A DNA stretch of 64,000 nt from Nostocoides sp. (lineage in GTDB: Bacteria > Actinomycetota > Actinomycetes > Actinomycetales > Dermatophilaceae), in contig JADJVJ010000005.1 of assembly GCA_016716625.1 (NCBI GenBank), positions 14,862 to 78,861 on the forward strand. Reading direction: 5' to 3'. The stretch's first letter is position 1. Every line of letters starts with the position of its first letter. Positions 37,603 through 47,530 of the stretch are shown here, in pieces. The notes beneath the pieces were generated by a model, which had not been told where the DNA came from, ran no database searches, and worked only from the letters and a program-made list of their open reading frames with translations. Position numbers and translations under genes: made by a program.

Positions 37603-39183
37603 GTGACCGCCCTGCTCGACAAGAGCCCCGTCCTTCTGCTCTTCGTCGTCCTGTCGGTCGGCACCGCCCTCGGAGCCATCCGCATCCGCGGCATCTCCGT
37701 GGGACCCGCGGCGGTGCTCTTCAGCGCCCTCGCCGTCTCGGCCCTGGACGCCCGGCTCGCGCTCCCCGAGGTCCTCGGCACCTTCGGGCTGGCCCTGTTC
37801 GCCTACACCGTCGGCCTCACCGCCGGACCGTCCTTCTTCTCCAGCCTGCGCCGGGGCGCCCGCCCGGTCATCGTCGTCTTCGGCGTCCTCGCCGGCCTCG
37901 GCGTGCTCACGGCCATCCTCGGCCGCATCCTCGGGCTCGACAAGGGCACCGTCGCGGGTCTCTATGCGGGGGCGAACACGAACACCCCGGGCCTCGCGGC
38001 CGCCATCGAACGGCTCGGCGGAGCCCCCGAACCCACCGTCGCCTACTCGCTCACGTACACCGGCGGGGTGCTCGTCCTGCTGGCCGCCGCGGCATACGGG
38101 ATCAGGCATGGCGGGCAGGAGGTGGCCGAGGACCTGCCCGGCTCCGAGGCGATCATCAACGCGACCATCAAGGTGACCCGGGACAACGTCCTCTCCGTGC
38201 GGGAACTCACCGTGACCCCGCACGGCCGGGTGCTCTTCTCACGGCACCAAGTCGCCGACGGCTCGGTGGACATGTCCCGCAGCGAGACCGTGCTCCGGCC
38301 CGGCGACCGGGTCCTCGCCATCGGCCCGCGCGCCGCCGTCGAGCACATCACCAAGCAACTCGGCCGGCGCTCCAAGGTCAACCTGGACGAGGATCGCCAG
38401 GACGTCGACTTCCGGCGGATCGTGCTCTCCGAGAAGCAGTTCTATGGCCGCACCGTCGCCGAGTTGAAGCTCTGGACGCGGTTCGGAGCTCGAGCCACCC
38501 GGGTGCGCCGCGCCGACCACGACTTCCTCGCCACCGACGGCTTCATCCTTCAGGCTGGGGACCGGATCCGAGTGGCGGCCCCCCGCGAGAAGATGTCCGC
38601 GGTCGCGCGCTACCTCGGCGACTCCGAACACGGAACCTCCGACATCAACCCCCTCGGGCTCGCCCTCGGCCTGGCCATCGGCCTGCTCTTCGGCGCGCTT
38701 CCCATCCTCATCCCGGGCCTGGGCACCCTGGTCCTCGGCAACGCGGCCGGGCCACTCATCATCGGCCTCCTCCTTGGCCGAATGCAGCGATCCGGGCGAG
38801 TGGTCTGGACCCTGCCGCACCAGGGCGCCGAGGTGCTCACCCAGCTTGGCCTGCTGCTCTTCCTCGCGTATGCCGGTGGGCGGGCGGGTTCGGCGTTCAT
38901 CGACGCGCTCCGCACACCGCTGGGGTGGAAGCTCATCGTCGCCGGCCTGCTGGTGAGCGCCGTGCACGGCATCGCCCTGGTCGTCCTCGCCTCTCGGGTG
39001 CTCCGCGCCAACGGTCCACGCACGGCCGGGTTCATCGCCGGCTCACAGACCCAGCCCGCGGTGCTCGCGTTCGCGAACGCGGCGACCCGCTTCAACCCCG
39101 AGGTGGCCCTCGGCTACGCCCTGGTCTACCCGGTGGCCATGGTGACCAAGATCCTCGTCGCCCAGATCCTCACCTTCCTGTGA
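37603..39183 (+). CDS. Aspartate:alanine antiporter-like (AAE family) transporter
   Basis: The 526-residue membrane protein has two halves of about five helices, with conserved GANTNTPGLAAAIERLGG in the first and FIAGSQTQPAVLAFANAATRF in the second, flanking a cytoplasmic loop of two TrkA_C-like domains (about residues 180-350). This is the AspT/YidE layout. Members exchange aspartate, alanine, succinate or similar anions; the substrate is not readable here. GTG at 37603 was chosen because it lies just past the tRNA-Pro 3' end. Confidence 0.86.
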   Translation: MTALLDKSPVLLLFVVLSVGTALGAIRIRGISVGPAAVLFSALAVSALDARLALPEVLGTFGLALFAYTVGLTAGPSFFSSLRRGARPVIVVFGVLAGLGVLTAILGRILGLDKGTVAGLYAGANTNTPGLAAAIERLGGAPEPTVAYSLTYTGGVLVLLAAAAYGIRHGGQEVAEDLPGSEAIINATIKVTRDNVLSVRELTVTPHGRVLFSRHQVADGSVDMSRSETVLRPGDRVLAIGPRAAVEHITKQLGRRSKVNLDEDRQDVDFRRIVLSEKQFYGRTVAELKLWTRFGARATRVRRADHDFLATDGFILQAGDRIRVAAPREKMSAVARYLGDSEHGTSDINPLGLALGLAIGLLFGALPILIPGLGTLVLGNAAGPLIIGLLLGRMQRSGRVVWTLPHQGAEVLTQLGLLLFLAYAGGRAGSAFIDALRTPLGWKLIVAGLLVSAVHGIALVVLASRVLRANGPRTAGFIAGSQTQPAVLAFANAATRFNPEVALGYALVYPVAMVTKILVAQILTFL

Positions 39184-39234
39184 GGTCGGCGACCCCGGCG
39201 GCGACCCGGCGTTCACGAGGGCCGGGGCCGACCT
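39183..39234 (+). terminator. Hairpin after the AspT-like gene
   Basis: AGGTCGG (39183-39189) pairs with CCGACCT (39228-39234), and CCCCGGC (39193-39199) with GCCGGGG (39221-39227). This makes a 14-bp stem with a 3-base bulge and a 21-base loop right at the stop codon. It should separate this gene from glgE; nothing else stands out in the rest of the 159-base gap. Confidence 0.55.
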
Positions 39235-39342
39235 GCGGACTGCCGAGCCGGCCGACTGAGGTGTGTCCATAGAGCCGGTAGGCGGCCCAGGCCGGCGGGA
39301 GAGGGGGTCGTGTAACCGCTCTCGCGCCGGTACCGTCATCCC

Positions 39343-41430
39343 GTGAGCCGAACCGACGCCCAGAAGAGCCGTACGCCGTCGAAGGGCGTCGATGCCGTGG
39401 CTACCCCGCCCCTGAGCACCCCACCGCAGCACCCGATCGGACGCATCCCGGTGCTGTCGGTTTCTCCGGTCATCGACGGTGGCCTGCGCCCGGCCAAGTG
39501 CGTCGTCGGGGAGGAGTTCGACGTCACCGCGACGGTCTTCCGCGAGGGGCACGACGCCGTCAACGCCAGCGTCGTCTTCACCGACCCCGACGGCGGGCAG
39601 AGCATGGTCACGATGACCTGCACCAACCCCGGGCTCAACGCCTGGGAGCACCCGGTCATCCTGGATCGGGAGGGGCTCTGGCACTTCCGGGTCGAAGGCT
39701 GGTCCGACCCATACGGCACGTGGCACCACGACGCGACCATCAAGGTGGCGGCCAACGTCGACACCGAGCTCATGCTCGAGGAAGGTGCCCGGCTCCTCGA
39801 GCGGGTCCTGGTCGACCCGGTCCACTCCCGCACCTCTGAGCAGCAGGCGCTACTCACCGAGGCCGTGCGTGGACTGCGCGACACCAGCCGTCCGGCGCAG
39901 GCACGGCTGGCGGCCGGTACCGACCATGCCGTGAGCGCGGAGTTGGCGGCCCGGCCGCTGCGGGAGTACGTCACCGCGAGCGCCACCTACCCGGTTCTCG
40001 TGGAACGCGAGCGGGCGCTCGCGGGCGCCTGGTACGAGATCTTCCCGCGAAGCGAGGGCGCACGATATGACGTCGGCGAGCACCGCTGGACCTCGGGCAC
40101 GCTGACCACGGCGGCGCAGCGGCTCCCGGCGATCGCCGCCATGGGGTTCGACGTGGTCTACCTCACCCCGATCCACCCCATTGGACAGGCGGCGAAGAAG
40201 GGCCCCAACAACACCCTGGAATCTCGGCCCGAGGACCCCGGTAGCCCGTACGCAATCGGCTCCCCCGACGGCGGGCACGACGCCATCCACCCCGAGCTCG
40301 GCACCTTCGAGGACTTCGACGCCTTCGTCGCCCGGGCCGCCGAGCTCGGTCTCGAGGTCGCCATGGACCTGGCCCTGCAGTGCTCCCCAGACCACCCCTG
40401 GGTGGCGGCGCACCCGGAGTGGTTCACCACCCGGGCCGACGGCACCATCGCCTACGCCGAGAACCCGCCGAAGAAGTACCAGGACATCTACCCGCTGAAC
40501 TTCGACAACGACCCGGCGGGCATCTACGCCGAGGTCCGCCGGGTCATCCAGGTGTGGATCGACCACGGCGTGAAGATCTTCCGGGTCGACAATCCGCACA
40601 CCAAGCCGGTCGAGTTCTGGCAGTGGCTCATCGAGGACGTCGCCCGCACCCACCCCGAGGTCATCTGGCTGGCCGAGGCCTTCACCAAGCCGGCGATGAT
40701 GCACACCCTAGGCAAGATCGGCTTCCAGCAGAGTTACACCTACTACGCGTGGCGCAACGACAAGGCCGGCCTCACCGCGTACCTCACCGAACTGTCCGGT
40801 GAGGCGGCCTCCTACATGCGCCCCAGTTTCTGGCCGACCACGCACGACATCCTCACCCCCTACATGCAGTTCGGCGGGGTCGCGGCCTGGAAACTGCGGG
40901 CCGCACTCGCCGCGACCCTGGTCCCGACGTACGGCATCTACACCGGCTACGAGCTCATGGAGCATGTCGCCCGACCCGGCGCCGAGGAGCAGATCGACAA
41001 CGAGAAGTACGAGTTCAAGGACCGCCGCTGGGCCGACTACGAGCCCGGAGGCGCCAAAGAAGGCCAGAGCCTCGCGCCCTACCTCACCCGGCTCAACGCG
41101 ATCCGTCGGGAGCATCCGAGCCTGCTCTGGCTGCGCAACATCACCTTCCACCCGGTCGACGACGACTGGGTCATGGCGTTCTCCAAGCACCGCCGCCTGG
41201 CCGACGGCTCCGAAGATCTTGTCCTCGTCGTGGCGAACCTCGACCCGCACTCCACGAGGTCCACCGTGGTCCGCTTCGACATGGCCGCCCTCGGTTTCGG
41301 GTGGGACGAGCCGATGCACGTGCGCGACCTTATGACCGGCGCGGAGTGGGCCTGGGGCAAGGAAACCTTCGTTCGGCTCGGGCCGGAGAGCGAACCAGTC
41401 CACATCGTCTCGGTGTGGAGGGCGAGGTGA
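39343..41430 (+). CDS. glgE: Alpha-1,4-glucan:maltose-1-phosphate maltosyltransferase
   Basis: The 695-residue GH13_3 enzyme moves maltosyl units from maltose 1-phosphate to alpha-1,4-glucans. It has an N-terminal beta domain (RIPVLSVSPVIDGG), the substrate loop LTPIHPIGQAAKKGPNN, the catalytic nucleophile aspartate in FRVDNPHTKP (residue 416), the acid/base glutamate in WLAEAFTKP (residue 445), and WPTTHDILTPYM. The length is normal. GTG at 39343 starts the four-gene operon glgE-treS-mak-glgB, in which each later start overlaps the previous stop. Confidence 0.97.
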   Translation: MSRTDAQKSRTPSKGVDAVATPPLSTPPQHPIGRIPVLSVSPVIDGGLRPAKCVVGEEFDVTATVFREGHDAVNASVVFTDPDGGQSMVTMTCTNPGLNAWEHPVILDREGLWHFRVEGWSDPYGTWHHDATIKVAANVDTELMLEEGARLLERVLVDPVHSRTSEQQALLTEAVRGLRDTSRPAQARLAAGTDHAVSAELAARPLREYVTASATYPVLVERERALAGAWYEIFPRSEGARYDVGEHRWTSGTLTTAAQRLPAIAAMGFDVVYLTPIHPIGQAAKKGPNNTLESRPEDPGSPYAIGSPDGGHDAIHPELGTFEDFDAFVARAAELGLEVAMDLALQCSPDHPWVAAHPEWFTTRADGTIAYAENPPKKYQDIYPLNFDNDPAGIYAEVRRVIQVWIDHGVKIFRVDNPHTKPVEFWQWLIEDVARTHPEVIWLAEAFTKPAMMHTLGKIGFQQSYTYYAWRNDKAGLTAYLTELSGEAASYMRPSFWPTTHDILTPYMQFGGVAAWKLRAALAATLVPTYGIYTGYELMEHVARPGAEEQIDNEKYEFKDRRWADYEPGGAKEGQSLAPYLTRLNAIRREHPSLLWLRNITFHPVDDDWVMAFSKHRRLADGSEDLVLVVANLDPHSTRSTVVRFDMAALGFGWDEPMHVRDLMTGAEWAWGKETFVRLGPESEPVHIVSVWRAR

Positions 41431-43166
41431 CGCATCCCGGAGCCCTCGGTCTCTCCGGTATGCCGTCCGCCCGGGCCGGCCTCGTCCACGACCCGGAGTG
41501 GTTCAAGACGGCGGTCTTCTATGAGGTCCTCGTGCGGGCCTACACCGACACCACCGGATCCGGCAGCGGGGACTTCCAGGGGCTCATCTCACGTCTGGAC
41601 TACCTGCAGTGGCTCGGCGTCGACTGCTTGTGGATCCCCCCGTTCTATGCGAGCCCGCTCCGTGATGGTGGCTACGACATCGCGGATTACACCGCGGTCC
41701 TGCCCGAGTTCGGCACCCTGGAAGACTTCCGCCAACTCGTCGCGGAGGCGCACGCGCGCGGCATACGGATCATCACCGACTTCGTCATGAACCACACCAG
41801 TGACGCCCACCCGTGGTTCCAGGCCAGCCGGTCCGACCCGCAAGGCCCCTACGGTGACTTCTACGTGTGGTCTGACACCGACACGACATACGACGGGGTG
41901 CGGATCATCTTCGTCGACACCGAGGTGTCGAACTGGACCTTCGACCCGGTGCGGCGGCAGTTCTTCTGGCACCGCTTCTTCGGCCACCAACCGGACCTCA
42001 ACTACGAGAATCCGGCGGTCATCGAGGCCATGAAGGATGTCGTCAGGTTCTGGATGGATCTCGGCATCGACGGCTTCCGGCTCGACGCCATCCCCTACCT
42101 CATCGAGGAGGAGGGCCACAACTGCGAGAACCACCCCGGCACGCACGAGATCGTCCGGCAGATCCGCGCCATGGTGGATGCCGAATACCCGGGGCGCATC
42201 CTGCTCGCCGAAGCCAACCAGCCGCCGCAGGACGTCGTCGACTACTTCGGCACCGAGCAGGCCCCCGAATGCCAGATGTGCTTCCACTTCCCGGTCATGC
42301 CGATGCTCTACTACAGCCTGCGCAGCGAGACCGCGGCTCCGATCATCGAGGTCCTCGCCGACACCCCGGACATCCCCGGCGGCGGGCAGTGGGGGACGTT
42401 CCTGCGCAACCACGACGAGCTCACCCTGGAGATGGTGACCCCTGAGCAGCGGGCTGCTATGTACCAGTGGTATTCCCCGGATCCCCGAATGCGGGCCAAT
42501 GTCGGCATCCGCCGTCGGCTCTGGCCGCTGCTCGGCGGTGACCGGGCCGAAGTGGAGCTCATCCACGCCCTGGTCCTCTCGCTGCCCGGATCGCCGTGCC
42601 TCTACTACGGAGACGAGATCGGCATGGGCGACAACATCTGGCTCCCCGACCGCGATGCCAGCCGCACGCCCATGCAGTGGACACCCGACCGCAATGCTGG
42701 CTTCTCCACGGCCGACTCGGGCCGCCTTTACCTGCCGGTGGTCGACTCGCTCGGCTACAACCGGCATGCCGTCAACGTCGAGAGCGCGCTGGCGCAGCCG
42801 TCCTCGTTCCTGCACTGGCTGCGCCGGATCCTTGCCGTGCGCAAGTCCCACCCCGTCTTCGGAGTCGGCGATTACACCCCCCTGACCGCCGACAACGAAC
42901 ACGTCCTGGCCTACCTGCGCACCGACCGACGGGAACGGAACCGCGAGGCCGGCAGCGCCCGCACCGTCCTCGCCGTGAGCAACCTGGCCTCCAGCGCACA
43001 GGCCGCCACGGTGACCCTGCCCGGTGAGTATGTCGGCGCGGCCGTGCGCGACCTCCTCGGGGGCGCCCCCTGGCACCCGGTCACGCAGGCCGGGAAGGTG
43101 GTGCTCACCCTCGCCGCTCGGGGCTGGTTCTGGCTCGAGTTGGAACCCGAGGCCGACCGTGGCTGA
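41427..43166 (+). CDS. treS: Trehalose synthase (maltose alpha-D-glucosylmutase)
   Basis: The 579-residue GH13_16 enzyme interconverts trehalose and maltose. Visible blocks are WFKTAVFYEVLVRAYTD, the region I aspartate/histidine in DFVMNHTSDAHPWF, the nucleophile in IDGFRLDAIPYL, the glutamate in RILLAEANQPPQD and the third acid in FLRNHDELTLEM. GTG 41427 overlaps the glgE stop by four bases. It feeds maltose to the maltokinase encoded next and stands alone rather than fused to it. Confidence 0.96.
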   Translation: MTHPGALGLSGMPSARAGLVHDPEWFKTAVFYEVLVRAYTDTTGSGSGDFQGLISRLDYLQWLGVDCLWIPPFYASPLRDGGYDIADYTAVLPEFGTLEDFRQLVAEAHARGIRIITDFVMNHTSDAHPWFQASRSDPQGPYGDFYVWSDTDTTYDGVRIIFVDTEVSNWTFDPVRRQFFWHRFFGHQPDLNYENPAVIEAMKDVVRFWMDLGIDGFRLDAIPYLIEEEGHNCENHPGTHEIVRQIRAMVDAEYPGRILLAEANQPPQDVVDYFGTEQAPECQMCFHFPVMPMLYYSLRSETAAPIIEVLADTPDIPGGGQWGTFLRNHDELTLEMVTPEQRAAMYQWYSPDPRMRANVGIRRRLWPLLGGDRAEVELIHALVLSLPGSPCLYYGDEIGMGDNIWLPDRDASRTPMQWTPDRNAGFSTADSGRLYLPVVDSLGYNRHAVNVESALAQPSSFLHWLRRILAVRKSHPVFGVGDYTPLTADNEHVLAYLRTDRRERNREAGSARTVLAVSNLASSAQAATVTLPGEYVGAAVRDLLGGAPWHPVTQAGKVVLTLAARGWFWLELEPEADRG

Positions 43167-44592
43167 GATCCATCGGGGCACCTGGATCCGGCCCACCAAG
43201 CTCGAACTGCTCACCGACTGGATGGGCAGCCAGCGCTGGTATGCCGCCAAGGGATCGGTGCCGCAGCTGGAGCTGCTCTCGGCGTGGCGGCTCGGCGACC
43301 CCGCGGGTGCGGTCGGCATCGAAACGCTCATCGTCTTGGACCGCGGCGGGCCGGAGCCCATCGTCTACCAGGTGCCGCTCAGCTATCGCGGCGCCCCGCT
43401 GGCGGGTGCCGACGCCGCCTTGGTCGGGAGCATGGAGCACGGCGTGCTGGGACCTCGCTGGGTCTATGACGCCACCCACGACCCGGTCTATGCCCGTGCG
43501 CTCCTCGACCTCATCCTCGGGGTGGCCTCGGCCGAGTCCTCGTCCCAATCCGAAGCCCTCGACCCCCGCTATGTGGGGCAACGGGCCGCGACCTGGACCG
43601 AGGAAGTCACCGTGGTCGGTTCGCGGGTGCTCTCCGGCGAGCAGTCGAACACCTCGATCATCCTGGACACCGTCGACGCTGCCGGCGCAGAGCACTCGCT
43701 CATCGTCAAGGTTTTCCGGATGCTCGCAGGTGGGGACAACCCCGATGTCGTCCTGCAGAGTGCCTTGCGGCTCGCGGGCTGTGACCGGGTGCCCGAGGTT
43801 GTCGGGTCCGTCCGCGGCTCGTGGCCGGCTCCCCCGGGTGCTGGCGTGGAGCCGACGGCATCCGGGCACCTCGCCTTCGCCCAGGAGTTCCTCCCCGGCG
43901 TTGAGGACGCCTGGCGGGTGGCCTTGCGGCTCGCCCGGGACACCGTGAGCGCCGAGGCTGGCGCGCGCAGCCTCGGTCGGGCAACCGCCGAGGTCCACCG
44001 CACGCTCGCGGCCGCGCTCGGCACCACCCCGACCAGTGCGGAGATGGTCTCCAAGATCATCGCCGGGATGCGTTCTCGGTATGCCGCTGCGGCGGCGGTC
44101 GTGCCCGAGCTCGCCGAACTCGCCGGTCCCGTAGCCACTCTCCTGGACGCCGCCCGCGAGGCGACCTGGCCCGATCTCCAACGGATCCATGGGGACTTCC
44201 ATCTCGGGCAGGTGCTCCGCTCCCCCGACCGCGGCTGGATTCTCCTCGACTTCGAGGGTGAGCCCTTGCGCCCGCTCGCCGAGCGCACCGTCCCCGACCA
44301 GTGGCTTCGGGACGTGGCCGGGATGCTCCGCAGCTTCGACTATGCCGGCGGCAGCATCGAGCATGACGGGGGTGGGTCCACCAGAGGGTGGGTGGCCGAA
44401 GCGCAGGGGAGCTTTCTTGACGGCTACGCTGAGATCGCTGCCAACCCCCGCGACTACGGCGCCGTGCTCGCGGCTTACGAGATCGACAAGGCGATGTACG
44501 AGGTCGTCTACGAGACCCGCAACCGGCCCGACTGGCTGGAGATCCCGCTCGGCGCGATCCGCCGACTGACTTCGATGGAGGACCAGACGTGA
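43159..44592 (+). CDS. mak: Maltokinase
   Basis: The 477-residue kinase phosphorylates maltose to maltose 1-phosphate with ATP, supplying GlgE. It shows the maltokinase opening WMGSQRWYAAKGS and the kinase motifs RIHGDFHLGQVL (catalytic Asp) and GWILLDFEGEPLRPL (metal Asp). GTG 43159 overlaps the treS stop by eight bases and the glgB start overlaps its own stop by four, so translation is coupled along the operon. Confidence 0.95.
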   Translation: MAEIHRGTWIRPTKLELLTDWMGSQRWYAAKGSVPQLELLSAWRLGDPAGAVGIETLIVLDRGGPEPIVYQVPLSYRGAPLAGADAALVGSMEHGVLGPRWVYDATHDPVYARALLDLILGVASAESSSQSEALDPRYVGQRAATWTEEVTVVGSRVLSGEQSNTSIILDTVDAAGAEHSLIVKVFRMLAGGDNPDVVLQSALRLAGCDRVPEVVGSVRGSWPAPPGAGVEPTASGHLAFAQEFLPGVEDAWRVALRLARDTVSAEAGARSLGRATAEVHRTLAAALGTTPTSAEMVSKIIAGMRSRYAAAAAVVPELAELAGPVATLLDAAREATWPDLQRIHGDFHLGQVLRSPDRGWILLDFEGEPLRPLAERTVPDQWLRDVAGMLRSFDYAGGSIEHDGGGSTRGWVAEAQGSFLDGYAEIAANPRDYGAVLAAYEIDKAMYEVVYETRNRPDWLEIPLGAIRRLTSMEDQT

Positions 44593-46925
44593 GCCCGACC
44601 CCGCCAGCCGAGGTGCCCGGGGCGATCGTTGCCCTCATTGCCGGCCGCCACCAGCAGCCCCACGACCTGCTCGGCCAGCACCTCGAAGCCGGCGGCCTGC
44701 GGATTCGGGTCCTCAAACCACTCGCGCAGTCCGTGCGGGTCCGGTTCGCCGACGGCGAGATACTCGACCTCGACCACGAGGCCGAGGGGGTGTGGAGCGC
44801 GGTTCGCGCCGGGCTGACCGAGACGATGGACTACCGCGTCCTGGTCACCTGGGGAGACGGGGTGGACCACGAGCACGACGACCCGTACCGGTTCGCCCCC
44901 ACCCTGGGCGAGATCGACCTGCACTTGGTCGGCGAGGGACGCCACGAGCAGCTCTGGAACGTCCTGGGCGCCCGGGTCCACGAATACAAGGGACCGCTGG
45001 GCAGCGTCCACGGCACCGCCTTCGCGGTCTGGGCGCCGCGGGCCAAGGCGGTCCGGGTCATCGGTGACTTCAACGACTGGGACGGTCGGGTCCACCCGAT
45101 GCGGCTCCTGGGCGCTTCCGGGGTGTGGGAACTCTTCATCCCCGGCGTGGACGCCGGGGCGCTCTACAAGTACGAGATCCGCGGTGCCGACGACGTCGTG
45201 CGGACCAAGTCGGACCCGATGGCTCGGCGGACAGAGTGTCCCCCGAACACGGCTTCGGTGGTCGAGCGGTCGACGTATGAGTGGGGGGACGGGAACTGGC
45301 AGGCCGCGCGTGCGGGGAGCAATCCGCACCATGGCCCAATGTCGGTCTACGAGGTTCACCTCGGCTCGTGGCGTCAGGGCCTGTCCTACCGGGAACTCGC
45401 CGAGCACCTCGTCAACTACGTCCTCGACCTCGGGTTCACCCATGTCGAGTTGCTCCCCGTCATGGAGCACCCGTACGGGCCGTCATGGGGCTACCAGGTC
45501 ACGGGGTATTACGCCCCCACGGCCAGGTTCGGCACCCCGGACGACTTCCGCTACCTCGTCGATCGGCTCCACCAGGCCGGGATCGGGGTCATCCTCGACT
45601 GGGTGCCCGGACACTTCCCCCGGGACGCCTTCGCCCTCGCCCGCTTCGACGGCTTGCCGCTCTATGAGCACCCGGACCCGCGCCGCGGAGATCAGCCCGA
45701 CTGGGGGACGCACATCTTCGACTTCGGACGCCTCGAGGTGCGCAACTTCCTGGTCGCCAACGCGGTGTATTGGCTCGAAGAGTTCCACATCGACGGCCTG
45801 CGGGTCGACGCCGTGGCCTCCATGCTCTACCTCGACTACTCGCGTCGGGCCGGCGAGTGGATTCCCAACGTGCACGGCGGTCGGGAGCACCTCGAGGCCA
45901 TCGGCCTGCTCCAGGAAGCCAACGCCACGGCATACAAACGGGTACCGGGTGTGGTCACCATCGCCGAGGAGTCGACCTCGTGGCCGGGGGTCACCCGAGT
46001 CACCGATCAGGGCGGGCTCGGCTTTGGGCTGAAGTGGAACATGGGATGGATGAACGACTGCCTCCGTTACCTGGCCGAGGCCCCGATCAACCGGCAGTAC
46101 CACCACAACCTGTTGACGTTTTCGCTCATGTACGCCTTTAGCGAGAACTTCGTCCTGCCGATCAGCCACGACGAAGTGGTCCACGGCAAGGGCTCGCTGG
46201 TCAACAAGTCACCCGGCTCCCCGGAGGAGAAGCTGGCGACCCTGCGGGCGTTCCTCGGGTACATGTGGAGCCATCCCGGTAAGCAGCTGCTCTTCATGGG
46301 CTGCGAATTCGCGCAGCCCGCGGAGTGGGCCGACGGCCGCTCCCTCGACTGGTGGCTGCTCGACGACCCGGCGCACTACCGCATCCATGCCCTGGTCAAG
46401 GAACTCAACCGGATCTACCGGGAGCACCCGGCCTTGTGGGCGCAGGACTCGGTGGGCGCCGGGTTCCAGTGGCTCGAGGCGGACGACAACACCGGGAACA
46501 CCCTGGTCTACGTCCGCTACGAGTTGCCGGACCACACCCAGGGCGATGCCGTGGTGACCATGGTCAACTTCGGCGGCGCCGCCAAGGAGTGGCTCCGGGT
46601 CGGAGTCCCGGGCCCTGGGCGTTGGCGGGTCATTCTCGACACGAGCGGCTTCGACGCCTGGAGTTCGCCGAGCCAGGCCGACCTCGTGCTCGAGGCCGAG
46701 GCGACGCCGTGGCAGACCCTGCCCTGGTCGGTCAGCCTGAGGGTAGCCCCGCTCACCGCCGTCTACCTTGCTCGTGAGCCGGAGCCGGCGCCTGAGCCGG
46801 CGCCTGAGGTGGTCGCGGTGGCGCAGGTGGAGCCGGCGGAGCCCACCGACGAAGCGGCCGACCCGAACGACCCGCAGGGGTCGCCCGAGCCGGCCGAATC
46901 CGTGCCTCAGATGAAGAGCAACTGA
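44589..46925 (+). CDS. glgB: 1,4-alpha-glucan branching enzyme
   Basis: The 778-residue enzyme has an N-terminal domain, a CBM48 region (GTAFAVWAPRAKAVRVIGDFN), and the catalytic barrel with ELLPVMEHPYGPSWGYQ, the nucleophile in HIDGLRVDAVASMLYLD, the acid/base glutamate in VVTIAEESTSWPGV and LPISHDEVVHGKGSL. It makes alpha-1,6 branches in the glucan built by GlgE. It has an unusual acidic Pro/Glu/Ala tail of about 45 residues (PEPAPEPAPEV). Its end overlaps the convergent DsrE2-like gene by 19 bases. Confidence 0.96.
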   Translation: MSPTPPAEVPGAIVALIAGRHQQPHDLLGQHLEAGGLRIRVLKPLAQSVRVRFADGEILDLDHEAEGVWSAVRAGLTETMDYRVLVTWGDGVDHEHDDPYRFAPTLGEIDLHLVGEGRHEQLWNVLGARVHEYKGPLGSVHGTAFAVWAPRAKAVRVIGDFNDWDGRVHPMRLLGASGVWELFIPGVDAGALYKYEIRGADDVVRTKSDPMARRTECPPNTASVVERSTYEWGDGNWQAARAGSNPHHGPMSVYEVHLGSWRQGLSYRELAEHLVNYVLDLGFTHVELLPVMEHPYGPSWGYQVTGYYAPTARFGTPDDFRYLVDRLHQAGIGVILDWVPGHFPRDAFALARFDGLPLYEHPDPRRGDQPDWGTHIFDFGRLEVRNFLVANAVYWLEEFHIDGLRVDAVASMLYLDYSRRAGEWIPNVHGGREHLEAIGLLQEANATAYKRVPGVVTIAEESTSWPGVTRVTDQGGLGFGLKWNMGWMNDCLRYLAEAPINRQYHHNLLTFSLMYAFSENFVLPISHDEVVHGKGSLVNKSPGSPEEKLATLRAFLGYMWSHPGKQLLFMGCEFAQPAEWADGRSLDWWLLDDPAHYRIHALVKELNRIYREHPALWAQDSVGAGFQWLEADDNTGNTLVYVRYELPDHTQGDAVVTMVNFGGAAKEWLRVGVPGPGRWRVILDTSGFDAWSSPSQADLVLEAEATPWQTLPWSVSLRVAPLTAVYLAREPEPAPEPAPEVVAVAQVEPAEPTDEAADPNDPQGSPEPAESVPQMKSN

Positions 46926-47428
46926 GCCCCGTCGGTGATCTCGATGAAGTCACTCGCGGAGATGATGCCCTCGACGCCCTCGTAGAGGTCTTCCTCGGTG
47001 AGGTGGTTCATGTCCGCGGACATCCGGCAGGCCCACATGTGGCAGCCCGACCCGGAAAGCAGCTCGAGGAACTCGGGCACCTCGGGGACGTCGAGGGCCG
47101 CGATCTGCTTCTTCATGAACGCGGTCGCGCCGGCCGTTGCACCCGGCAACGCCCCGAGCATGTGGTGGATGCCCATGCTCGAACCCGGCAGGTGCATCGC
47201 GGTGTTGCCGACGAAGGAGAACTTGAGGTCGCCCATGGTCGCCTTGTTGATGATGTCGAAGCCCCAGAAGGTGAAGAAGAGATGGGTCTCGATGCCCTCA
47301 CCAAGGGCCGCGTTGGCGAGGATGAGTCCGGGGTAGGCCATGTCGAGGTTGCCCTTGGAGCAGATGATCGCGAGCTTGCGACCCTCGCTCTCGGGGGCGT
47401 CAAAGGACGGGACGATCGGGGAGGTCAT
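46907..47428 (-). CDS. DsrE2-type (DsrE/DsrF/DrsH-like) sulfur carrier protein
   Basis: The 173-residue protein matches the DsrE/DsrF/DrsH-like group: KLAIICSKGNLDMAYPGLIL, FFTFWGFDIINK, and a late cysteine pair in GCHMWACRMSADMNHL. Such proteins carry persulfide on cysteine and pass it to TusA, DsrC or TusE partners. It is the third gene of the SQR-like/TusE-like/DsrE2-like operon, 102 bases after TusE. Its end overlaps glgB, which converges on it. Confidence 0.85.
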   Translation of the reverse strand: MTSPIVPSFDAPESEGRKLAIICSKGNLDMAYPGLILANAALGEGIETHLFFTFWGFDIINKATMGDLKFSFVGNTAMHLPGSSMGIHHMLGALPGATAGATAFMKKQIAALDVPEVPEFLELLSGSGCHMWACRMSADMNHLTEEDLYEGVEGIISASDFIEITDGAQLLFI

Positions 47429-47530
47429 GGCGGTGCGCTCCTTTGCGCTTCACGAGTTCAGTTGAGAGAGTGGGAGATCGGGTATGTCGTGACCGTCCGT
47501 TGAGGTCGGGGAACGGCATCCGAAGGTAGG

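Noticed and set aside
37197..39272. A 691-residue plus-strand frame through both tRNA genes and the AspT-like gene
   Set aside because: It crosses two structured tRNAs and is Arg/Pro/His-rich without domains.
41589..43361. A 590-residue minus-strand frame opposite treS and mak
   Set aside because: Antisense shadow with biased composition; treS and mak are certain.
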